Below, in pieces: positions 17,341-24,845 of a stretch of DNA of 64,000 nucleotides (the stretch's first letter is position 1; each line of letters starts with the position of its first letter). The translations under genes and the position numbers were made by a program. Source of the DNA: Falsirhodobacter sp051195255 (GTDB taxonomy: Bacteria > Pseudomonadota > Alphaproteobacteria > Rhodobacterales > Rhodobacteraceae); assembly GCF_051195255.1 (NCBI RefSeq), contig NZ_JBNJLK010000001.1, positions 62,001 to 126,000 of the forward strand. Direction: 5' to 3'. The notes under the pieces are model-generated. The model was given only the letters and a program-made list of their open reading frames with translations, was not told the origin of the DNA and searched no databases.

Positions 17341-19384
17341 GGCGTCCTTCGCGCAGCCACGCGCCCAGCGCGAAGGCCGCGGCCACCACCAGCCAGATCC
17401 AGCCCGGCAGCAGCGGCGCCACCGTCACGTCCTGCGCGACAAAGGCCCCGCGCGGGGTGATGCCCAGCCAGCCGCGCCCTGCGGCCACCCGGCCCTCACC
17501 GACCTCACGCAGGGTGAAGTCGGGGTGATCCTCCAGCCGCACCGCGCCGCCGCCGACAGGGGCCATGACCGGCGTCAGAAGGCGTGGCGTGGCGATCGTT
17601 TCCTCGAACTCGCGCGGGGCCGCGGGACCGACGGCGAACACCTCGGTCAACTCGCCCTGCTGCATGCGGTAAAGACCCAGTTCCGGCGCCGGCCACGTGA
17701 CGGCAAAGCGGCCCGGCGCCTGTTCCTGCATCGCGAGATCCGTGGTCGTGCCGTCGGGTGCCGTGACCACGACGGCGGGGGGCGGATCGCCCAAGGTGCG
17801 GCGCTGGATCGTGACCTCCTGACCGGCGCTGGTGGCGGTCAGGGCTTCCTCTTCCAGCTCCGGCTCCTTCAGCATCCAGTGGGCCAGCCTGCGGGTCAGT
17901 TCCAGCTGCGGCCCGCCGCCTTCATATCCGCGCCCCCAAAGCCACAGGTGGTCCGAGCCGAGGACGGCGATGCGCCCCTCCCCCACGCGGTCCAGCACCA
18001 GAAGGGGGCGGCCGTCGATGCCCTTCATCAAGGCCTCCCCGCCCGTCTGCTTCATGTCGATCTCGCGGAACCAGCGGCCCCAGTGTTCGGGGTTTTCCAG
18101 ACCTTCCGTCACGGGATGCCGCTGGCCAAGGTCCGTCAGGCCGGGGCGGAAGCCCTGATCCAGCACGCGGCCGCTGGGCTTCACGGGCATGATCTCTCCC
18201 AGCGGGGAACGGGCGAGGCTTTCGACGCCGGCGAATTCCGGCCCCGCCGCCACCAGCACCGTGCCGCCCTTGCGGACATAGTCGCGCACGTTTTCCAGAT
18301 ACAGGCTGGGAAGAATGCCCTGCAATCGGTAGCGATCGAAGATGATCAGGTCGAAGTCGTTGATCTTTTCCATGAACAGTTCCCGCGTGGGGAAGGCGAT
18401 CAGCGAGAGTTCGTCCACCGGTGTCGCGTCCTGCTTCTGCGGCGGGCGCAGGATGGTGAAATGCACCAGATCGACCGAGGGGTCGGACTTCAGCAGGTTG
18501 CGCCACACGCGTTCCCCCGCATGCGGTTCGCCCGACACCAGCAGCACGCGCAGCCGGTCGCGCACGCCGTTGATCTGCACGATCTGGGCGTTGTTGCGAT
18601 CCGTGATCTCCCCCTCCGCCCCGGGGGTGGAGATTTGCAGGACGTTCATCCCCCCATGGCTCAGGCGGACCGGAAGTTCCATGTCCTGCCCCACCGGCAC
18701 ATCCACGGTGGCAGGCGCCTCGGCCCCCAGCGCAAGGGTCAGGCGTGCGGTCTGGCCCTGCCCCTCGGGAACGCGGCCCTGATCTTCCACCCGAAGGGTC
18801 AGGCGCGCTTCTTCGCCCACGATGGCGAAGGCGGGGGCGTTGCGGACGATCAGGCGGCGGTCCCAGTCGGTGGCGTGCCCCGTTTGCAGCAGGTGCAGCG
18901 GCGCGGGCAGCGGGGGTGCCGCCCCCATGTCATGCACCTGCCCGTCCGAGATGAGGACCGCCCCCGCGATACGGTCGCGCGGCTCCTCGGCCAGCGCTTG
19001 GGCCAGGGCCGTCATGGCCTGCGTGCCGCCGTTGTCGGGCGCGTCGGCCACGCGGATCACCCGCAATTCGGTGTCCGGCATCGCGTCGACCTGCGCCTGA
19101 AGGCGCGCCAGCGCGCCCGCCGTCTGGTCCGCACGGTGCCCCAGACGCTGGCTGGCGCTGTCATCCACCAGCGCGATCACGATGTCGGACAGAGGCGCGC
19201 GATCCTCGCGCAGGATCGACGGGCCGGCCAGCGCCAGCAGCATCACGGCCAGCGACAGCCCGCGCAGCCACCAGCCGCGCAGGCCCCGCCACAACGCCAG
19301 CGCCACGAACAAGACTGCGAGGACGCAGGCCGTCCAAAGCGCCCACCACGGCAGCATCGGATCAAAGAGGATGGAACCGTTCAA
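17321..19384 (-). CDS. VWA/GATase1-like membrane protein of the MoxR cluster
   Basis: 687 residues. Two N-terminal transmembrane helices (about 13-30 and 40-56) and one at the C terminus (about 660-680) frame a large periplasmic part. A degenerate von Willebrand A region begins with VDDSASQ (D-x-S-x-S, near residue 73). A class I glutamine-amidotransferase-like fold lies in the middle (about 275-480: VLLVSGEPHAGERV, FDLIIFDRYRLQGILP, VRKGGTVLVAAGPEF), without an obvious catalytic cysteine. Last gene of moxR-DUF58-DUF4159-this; its ATG at 19384 overlaps the upstream stop. Such proteins are usually annotated only as membrane or glutamine amidotransferase proteins; the role is unknown. Confidence 0.78.
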   Translation of the reverse strand: MNGSILFDPMLPWWALWTACVLAVLFVALALWRGLRGWWLRGLSLAVMLLALAGPSILREDRAPLSDIVIALVDDSASQRLGHRADQTAGALARLQAQVDAMPDTELRVIRVADAPDNGGTQAMTALAQALAEEPRDRIAGAVLISDGQVHDMGAAPPLPAPLHLLQTGHATDWDRRLIVRNAPAFAIVGEEARLTLRVEDQGRVPEGQGQTARLTLALGAEAPATVDVPVGQDMELPVRLSHGGMNVLQISTPGAEGEITDRNNAQIVQINGVRDRLRVLLVSGEPHAGERVWRNLLKSDPSVDLVHFTILRPPQKQDATPVDELSLIAFPTRELFMEKINDFDLIIFDRYRLQGILPSLYLENVRDYVRKGGTVLVAAGPEFAGVESLARSPLGEIMPVKPSGRVLDQGFRPGLTDLGQRHPVTEGLENPEHWGRWFREIDMKQTGGEALMKGIDGRPLLVLDRVGEGRIAVLGSDHLWLWGRGYEGGGPQLELTRRLAHWMLKEPELEEEALTATSAGQEVTIQRRTLGDPPPAVVVTAPDGTTTDLAMQEQAPGRFAVTWPAPELGLYRMQQGELTEVFAVGPAAPREFEETIATPRLLTPVMAPVGGGAVRLEDHPDFTLREVGEGRVAAGRGWLGITPRGAFVAQDVTVAPLLPGWIWLVVAAAFALGAWLREGRPIRRAA

Positions 19385-22098
19385 TTCCCCAGCCTTTCCA
19401 GCAGCGCCGGCACATGCACCTGGTCGTTCTTGTAGTTTCCGGTCAGCACATACATCACGAGGTTGATGCCGAAGCGCAGCGCGATCTCGCGCTGGCGTTC
19501 GCCGCCGAACCCGCGCCCGACGGGCAGCGTCGGCGTGCCCAGTTCATCCACCGCCCAGGCCGAAGCCCAGTCGTTCCCGCCGATCATCACCGGCGTCACC
19601 CCGTCGTTCAGATGACGGAAGGGCTGGCCCTCCTCCTGCTCCGCGTCGGCAGGGGCGGCCTCCACCCAGACGGGGCCGTTGAAGCGGCCGGGAAAGTTCT
19701 GGATCAGGAAGAAGGTCCGGGTCAGGACATGATCCTGCGGCACCTCCTCCAGCGGCGGGATGTCGAGGCCGGAGGCGATGCGTTGCAGCGCCTGCCCTTC
19801 GGGCGTGGTGCCGGACATGTCCGCATCGCGCGTGTCGAACAGGATCAGCCCGCCGGTGCGCAGGAAGGCGTTCACCTTGGTGAAGGTGTCGGCCGAAGGC
19901 AGCGGCGCGTCCGCCACCACGGGCCAGTACAGGAACGGGAAGAAGGCCAGTTCGTCCGTGGCGGGATCGACGCCCGCAGGGTCCCCCGGCTCCACCGAGG
20001 TGCGGGCGGCCAGTTGCATCGACAGGCCGCGCAGGCCCTGTTCCGAAACACGGTCCACCCGCGCGTCGCCCGTGCGCACAAAGGCGAGGCGCAGCGTCTC
20101 GGTCGCCTCGATGGCTGTCTGGTCCTGCGCGCGGGCTTCGGCCATCGGCAGAAGGGCCAGCACGGCCAGTGCCGCCGCCACCCGCCGCAAGCGCCCCGAC
20201 ACGGCCAGCGCCGCCAGCACGTCCACCATCAGCGCCATCAGCGCCATCAGCAGAAGCGGCCCCTGAAGCGACCGTTCGGGGGCCACGTCCAGCCCTTCGA
20301 CCGCCATGCCATCGGGCCAGACGGCGGCGTCGAAGGGGGTGTCGGCGCGCATCACGTTCAGGGCGACCAGACGGTCTTCCCCACGATACAGGCCGGGACG
20401 CAGGGCGGCCGACAGGGGGGCGCCCATATCCTCCCCCCGAAGACCGGACATCTGGCCGGCGTCGGTCAGAAGGCCGAACGCGTCCATCACGCGATCCGGC
20501 GTCCAGACCTGACCGGCCAGATCGACCGCCTCGGACGGATTGCCGCCGGTGATGGCCAGCCGTTCCAGCATCTGCACGAACAGGCCCGACAGCGGCAGGT
20601 TCGACCAGTCAGTGTTGGCTGTCACATGGAACAGCACCACCTGCCCCTGCCCCATCGCCTTGCGCGTGACCAAGGGCGTGCCGTCTTCCAGCGAGGCGAT
20701 GGTGCGCGCCGCAAGATCGGGACCCGGCTGGGCCAGAACCTGTTCGGTCACCGCGACCTCCTCCGGCACCGGCAGCCCGTGGAAGGGGGAGCCCTCGGGG
20801 AACGCGGCCAATTTGCGGGGCTCCCCCCAGCTCATCGCGCCGCCAAGGGCGCGGCCGCCTTCGCGCAGGCGGGTGGGCAGCAGCGGGTCCTCCTCCACGC
20901 GGCCAACCTGGCTGGCGGCCAGGCGCGGGCCGGCAAAGCGCAAAAGAAGGCCGCCCTTTTCCACCCATTCCGTCAGGGCCGTCGTGTCGGTTGGCCCCAG
21001 TTGGGCCACATCGGCCAGAACGATCACGTCGGGATTGGCGGGCAGGATGTCGGACAGCCCCCCCTCGATCAGGTCGGCCGAGGGTTGAAGCGCTTGGCGC
21101 AGATAGAACAGCGGCGACAAAAGCTGGGCCCCTTCGGCCTGCGCATCGGCGCCGATCAGCGCCACCTCGCGCCGCCGGAGGCTGTCATCGGCCAGCTGGA
21201 CCGAGGCGGCAGAACGCGCGCCTTCCACCTGAAAGCTCGTGACGCGGTTGCGCAACTCGGCCGGCAGGGCCAGTTCGCCTTCCGCCCCGGTCTCGCCCGC
21301 GGGGAAGGTCAGGGTGGCGCGGGCCAGTTCGGCGTCGGCGCCGGAAGGGTCGGCGCCCACCGCCTGCACCACAACGTCCGTCGCCTGCAGAACCGGCTGG
21401 CGGCTGGCGCGAAGCCGGATCGCCGCGCCTTCAAAGATCGGCGGGCGCAAGGCGATGGTGGCGTTCGGCACCTCCACCGCCGTGACGGGGCCATGGCGTT
21501 CCAGCGCCTCCAGCAGATCGGCGCGGGCGGGATGGTCAAGGCCGTCCGAGAGCCAGAGCGTGTCGAACTCCCCTTCCGGCAGGGTGTTGACCCACGAAGT
21601 GTAGTCCGGCGTCCAAGGGTTCGGCTGCCAGCCCCGCACCAGTGGCGCAAGGCTTTCGGCGGGGGCGAAGGTGGGGGTGCGGGCGGCTTCGGTGGCGCGC
21701 AGAAGGGCGACGGGGCGGTTGTTGCGGGCCGCCTCCTCCACCGCCTGTTCGGCGCGGGCCAGTCGGCGCGGCCAGTCCCGCGCGTCCCCCCAGGAGGCGT
21801 CCATCACGATCAGCAGCGGCCCGGTGCCCCCGCCCTGCACGCGGGGATGCAAAACAGGGCCGGCAAAGGCAAGGATCGCCGCCGCCACCGCCAGCATCCG
21901 CAGGGCCATCAACCACCACGGCGTGCGATGCGCCTGCGCGTCCTTGTCGGCCAGACCCAGCAGAAGCGCCACGCCGGGAAAGCGGCGGCGGATCGGCGCG
22001 GGCGGCACGGCGCGCAGCAGGACATACAGGACCGGCAGCAGAACAAGGGCCGGCAGGACCAGCGGCGCGGTGAACCCGATCGGGCCAAGGATCCACAT
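19381..22098 (-). CDS. BatA/DUF4159 two-domain membrane protein
   Basis: 905 residues. The N-terminal BatA-like membrane unit (about 1-90) has LVLPALVLLPVLYVLLRAVPP, the FPGVALLLGL segment and a second helix; the next region (about 95-350) resembles a von Willebrand A domain with LLIVMDASWGDARDW, a GATase-like fold follows (about 350-600), two further helices lie near 625-665, and DUF4159 forms the C terminus (about 695-905: LRLAFVRTGDARVDRVSEQGL, FPFLYWPV, GGLILFDTRDAD, YVLTGNYKNDQVH). The ATG at 22098 shares a base with the DUF58 stop (TGATG). Family function is not established; the context suggests a membrane machine worked on by a MoxR ATPase. Confidence 0.82.
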   Translation of the reverse strand: MWILGPIGFTAPLVLPALVLLPVLYVLLRAVPPAPIRRRFPGVALLLGLADKDAQAHRTPWWLMALRMLAVAAAILAFAGPVLHPRVQGGGTGPLLIVMDASWGDARDWPRRLARAEQAVEEAARNNRPVALLRATEAARTPTFAPAESLAPLVRGWQPNPWTPDYTSWVNTLPEGEFDTLWLSDGLDHPARADLLEALERHGPVTAVEVPNATIALRPPIFEGAAIRLRASRQPVLQATDVVVQAVGADPSGADAELARATLTFPAGETGAEGELALPAELRNRVTSFQVEGARSAASVQLADDSLRRREVALIGADAQAEGAQLLSPLFYLRQALQPSADLIEGGLSDILPANPDVIVLADVAQLGPTDTTALTEWVEKGGLLLRFAGPRLAASQVGRVEEDPLLPTRLREGGRALGGAMSWGEPRKLAAFPEGSPFHGLPVPEEVAVTEQVLAQPGPDLAARTIASLEDGTPLVTRKAMGQGQVVLFHVTANTDWSNLPLSGLFVQMLERLAITGGNPSEAVDLAGQVWTPDRVMDAFGLLTDAGQMSGLRGEDMGAPLSAALRPGLYRGEDRLVALNVMRADTPFDAAVWPDGMAVEGLDVAPERSLQGPLLLMALMALMVDVLAALAVSGRLRRVAAALAVLALLPMAEARAQDQTAIEATETLRLAFVRTGDARVDRVSEQGLRGLSMQLAARTSVEPGDPAGVDPATDELAFFPFLYWPVVADAPLPSADTFTKVNAFLRTGGLILFDTRDADMSGTTPEGQALQRIASGLDIPPLEEVPQDHVLTRTFFLIQNFPGRFNGPVWVEAAPADAEQEEGQPFRHLNDGVTPVMIGGNDWASAWAVDELGTPTLPVGRGFGGERQREIALRFGINLVMYVLTGNYKNDQVHVPALLERLGN

Positions 22099-22955
22099 CA
22101 GACGCGACGCTCCATTGCCTGGTACAGCCACAACAGGGCGGATTGCGGGGCATGCCCCGTATGGTGGGTGTGGACGTGCCAGCCGCTGGCACGCGCCAGA
22201 TCGGCCAGCCGCGCCTTGCGTTCGGCCAGCCGCGCCAGATAGGCCTCGCGCAGGGCGCCAGCCTCCAGCGTCTCGAAGCGGGTGGCGCCGGTCATGGATT
22301 CGAAGACGGTGCGCCCGTCGAAGGGAAACGCCTCCTCCACCGGATCAAGGATCTGCAGAAGGACGCCGCGCGCGTTGCGGGCGCTGGCGCGGGCCATCGC
22401 CTCCTCCACCCCCCCCATCGGGCCAAGGAAGTCCGAGATCAGCACGACCCGCCCGTGCATCGGCGTCAACGCCAGATCGGGCGAGGCGTGTTCATCCGCC
22501 GCCTCGGCCGCCATAGCCTCGGCCAGGCGCAGGATCTGGGCGCGGCCGGGGCGCGGCGGGGTGCCGGACAGGCCCACCCGTTCGCCGCCGCGCAGCAGCA
22601 GCACGCCCAGCGCCAGTGCCAGAAGCTGCGCCACGTCGCCCTTGGGCGCGCGGTCCGCGGCCCCTGAAAACGCCATCGACTGCCCGCGATCCACCCAGAG
22701 CGTGACGCTTTGCGCCGCCTGCCATTCCCGTTCCCGCACGAAATGCGCGTCGGTGCGGGCCGAACGGCGCCAGTCGATCATGCGGCTGCCGTCGCCCGGA
22801 CCGGCCGCGCGATATTGCCAGAATTCGTCACCCGTGCCCGCGCGGCGGCGGCCATGTTCGCCCAGCATGACGGTCTGGGCAAGTTGCTCGGCCGCCGCCA
22901 GCAGGGGTGGCAGCGACTGGCCCAGTGCCTCGGCATGGGGGCGAAGAACGCTCAC
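22098..22955 (-). CDS. DUF58 domain protein (MoxR partner)
   Basis: 285 residues, cytosolic, without membrane segments. The DUF58 signature is clear: GDEFWQYRAAGPGDGSRMIDWRRSART (split here by eye into its two conserved halves, about residues 42-68) is followed by a VWA-like part with LWVDRGQSM (near 88), VVLISDFLGP (near 168) and an ILDPVEEAFPFDG segment. DUF58 proteins accompany MoxR AAA+ ATPases in many bacteria and are thought to be their adaptors or substrates. The start overlaps the moxR stop by four bases. Confidence 0.88.
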   Translation of the reverse strand: MSVLRPHAEALGQSLPPLLAAAEQLAQTVMLGEHGRRRAGTGDEFWQYRAAGPGDGSRMIDWRRSARTDAHFVREREWQAAQSVTLWVDRGQSMAFSGAADRAPKGDVAQLLALALGVLLLRGGERVGLSGTPPRPGRAQILRLAEAMAAEAADEHASPDLALTPMHGRVVLISDFLGPMGGVEEAMARASARNARGVLLQILDPVEEAFPFDGRTVFESMTGATRFETLEAGALREAYLARLAERKARLADLARASGWHVHTHHTGHAPQSALLWLYQAMERRV

Positions 22956-23956
22956 GCGGCGCGGCCCAGCGCGGTCAGGGCATCGACGGTGCGGGCGATC
23001 ACGCCGGACAGGGTTTCCCCACGGGCGCGGGCGGTGAAGGACAGGGCCATGCGGTGGATCAGGACAGGCTGCGCCATGGCCACCACATCCGCGACCGACG
23101 GCGCCAGTCGCGCGTCCAAGAGCGCCCGCGCCCGCACCATCAGCATCAGCGCCTGCGCCGCGCGCGGCCCCGGACCCCAGGCCAGCGTGTCGGACAGGGC
23201 TTTGCCCTCGGGTTCCTGCGGACGGCAGGTGCGGACCAGATCCAGGATCGCCTCCACCACCGTGTCGCCCACGGGCATCCGGCGCAGAACGGTCTGGGCG
23301 GCCAGCAGTTCATCGGCCGTGAAGACTGGATGCACCTGATCGTCCACCGCGCCCGTGGTGGCCAGAAGGATGTCGCGTTCGGTCGCGCGGTCGGGATACG
23401 CGACATCCACCTGCACGAGGAAGCGGTCCAGCTGCGCCTCGGGCAGCGGATAGGTGCCTTCCTGCTCGATCGGGTTCTGGGTGGCGAGGACGTGGAACGG
23501 GCGGCCCAGCGGGCGGTGCTGGCCGGCGATGGTCACCTCCCGCTCCTGCATGGCCTGAAGAAGGGCGGACTGGGTGCGGGGCGAGGCGCGGTTGATCTCG
23601 TCCGCCAGAAGAAGCTGGCAGAAAATCGGGCCTTCCAGAAACCGGAAGGCGCGGCTGCCGTCGGGCATGGCGTCCAGAACCTCGGATCCGAGGATGTCGG
23701 CGGGCATCAGGTCCGGCGTGAACTGGATGCGGCTGCCCTGAAGGCCCATGACGGTGGCCAGCGTGTCGACCAGCCGCGTCTTGCCCAGACCCGGCAAGCC
23801 CACCAGCAGCGCGTGCCCGCCGCACAGCATGGAGCCCAGCACCAGATCGATCACATCGTCCTGCCCCAGGAAGCGGCGGTTGATGCTGGCCTTCGCTGCG
23901 GCCAGCTTCCCCCCGAGGGTTTCGATGTCCGCGATCAGGGTCTCGGGGTCGGCCAT
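22952..23956 (-). CDS. MoxR family AAA+ ATPase
   Basis: 334 residues; MoxR ATPases act as chaperones that mature enzyme complexes or activate metal-binding VWA proteins. Walker A reads GLPGLGKT (about 51-58), Walker B LLLADEINRASP (about 115-126), then LATQNPIEQEGTYPLPEAQLDRFL with the sensor residues and the usual winged lid. The start ATG at 23956 follows GGAGG closely. It heads the minus-strand unit moxR-DUF58-DUF4159-GATase, all joined by overlapping stops and starts, which strongly suggests a single physical assembly. No substrate enzyme gene is attached to the cluster. Confidence 0.93.
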   Translation of the reverse strand: MADPETLIADIETLGGKLAAAKASINRRFLGQDDVIDLVLGSMLCGGHALLVGLPGLGKTRLVDTLATVMGLQGSRIQFTPDLMPADILGSEVLDAMPDGSRAFRFLEGPIFCQLLLADEINRASPRTQSALLQAMQEREVTIAGQHRPLGRPFHVLATQNPIEQEGTYPLPEAQLDRFLVQVDVAYPDRATERDILLATTGAVDDQVHPVFTADELLAAQTVLRRMPVGDTVVEAILDLVRTCRPQEPEGKALSDTLAWGPGPRAAQALMLMVRARALLDARLAPSVADVVAMAQPVLIHRMALSFTARARGETLSGVIARTVDALTALGRAA

Positions 23957-24019
23957 GACATTCCTCCGTCGGGCGTTTACAGTCCCGCCCATTCAATCGA
24001 CTTTAGCCCGCAGGCTCAA

Positions 24020-24541
24020 ATGCCAAACACCACCGATGCACAAAATGCCGTGAGAGGGCTGATCGAAAGCAAGGGCCCCGCCCCCGTGCACCTGTGGGAT
24101 CCGCCCTTCTGCGGCGACATCGACCTGCGGATCGACCGGAACGGCGACTGGCACCATGAGGGGCGCCCGATCACCCGACCGGCGATGGTGCGCCTGTTCG
24201 CCAATGTCCTGAAGCGCGAGGGGGACGCCTATTTCCTTGTGACGCCAGCGGAAAAGGTCGGCATCGTGGTGGAGGATGTGCCCTTCGTCCTGACCGACCT
24301 GCGGGAGGAGGACGATCGCATCGTGCTGACCACGAACCTAGCGGACGAGGTGCCGCTGTCCCCCCTGCGGATGAAGGGCGGGGTGCCCTACATGCACGTG
24401 CGCGGCGGGATGGAAGGGCGGATCGACCGCAAGACCTTCTACCGGCTGGTGGAGCGGGCCGAGGTGGAGGGCGACGCGTTCGGCCTTCGCAGCGGCGGCG
24501 CCTTCGTGGCGCTGTGCGCGGCAGAGGATCTCGACCTCTGA
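24020..24541 (+). CDS. DUF1285 domain protein
   Basis: 173 residues; function unknown. The DUF1285 pattern is visible: PPFCGDIDLRIDRNGDWHHEGRPI (split about residues 28-52), VRLFANVLKREGDAYFLVTPAEK, DDRIVLTTNLADEVPL and the C-terminal FYRLVERAEVEGDAFGLRSGGAFVAL. It starts 63 bases from the divergent moxR gene and precedes the small zinc-finger gene and polA on the same strand. The ATG at 24020 is the first after the frame leaves the antisense of moxR. Confidence 0.85.
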   Translation: MPNTTDAQNAVRGLIESKGPAPVHLWDPPFCGDIDLRIDRNGDWHHEGRPITRPAMVRLFANVLKREGDAYFLVTPAEKVGIVVEDVPFVLTDLREEDDRIVLTTNLADEVPLSPLRMKGGVPYMHVRGGMEGRIDRKTFYRLVERAEVEGDAFGLRSGGAFVALCAAEDLDL

Positions 24542-24598
24542 CCGCTTGAAGCTGCGGCGGTCCACGATAGAATACCGCCAGCAAGGAGACATCGCCAC

Positions 24599-24784
24599 AT
24601 GCCCATCCCCCCGCCGGAAACCCAGACCGTCACCCGCTGGAAGGTCGCCTGCGACGGCGGCGAAGGGGCGCTGGGACATCCCCGCGTCTGGCTGACGATC
24701 CCCGCGGATAAAGGCTTCGTCGAATGCGGCTATTGCGACAAGCGGTTCGTCATCGACCGCGATCACGCGACGGGCGATCACTGA
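24599..24784 (+). CDS. CHCC zinc-finger protein, NDUFS6-like
   Basis: 61 residues. The Zn ligands are C19, H28 and C44/C47 (VACDGGEGALGHP then ECGYCDKRF), the CHCC pattern of the mitochondrial complex I 13-kDa subunit NDUFS6. Alphaproteobacterial homologues are thought to be an accessory subunit of NADH dehydrogenase, although this gene is not in the nuo operon. AAGGAG lies 12 bases before the ATG, a little far but the only candidate. It lies between DUF1285 and polA. Confidence 0.85.
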   Translation: MPIPPPETQTVTRWKVACDGGEGALGHPRVWLTIPADKGFVECGYCDKRFVIDRDHATGDH

Positions 24785-24845
24785 CGGGTGGAAGGCGGAC
24801 CCGCTTCGTGCCATATCCGTAACCCGGATAGGTAAGGAGCGGATC

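Noticed and set aside
19414..24000. Very long open frames on the plus strand opposite the MoxR cluster
   Set aside because: They mirror the minus-strand genes exactly, give histidine/glutamine/arginine-rich low-complexity proteins and match no family; they arise from GC-rich third codon positions.
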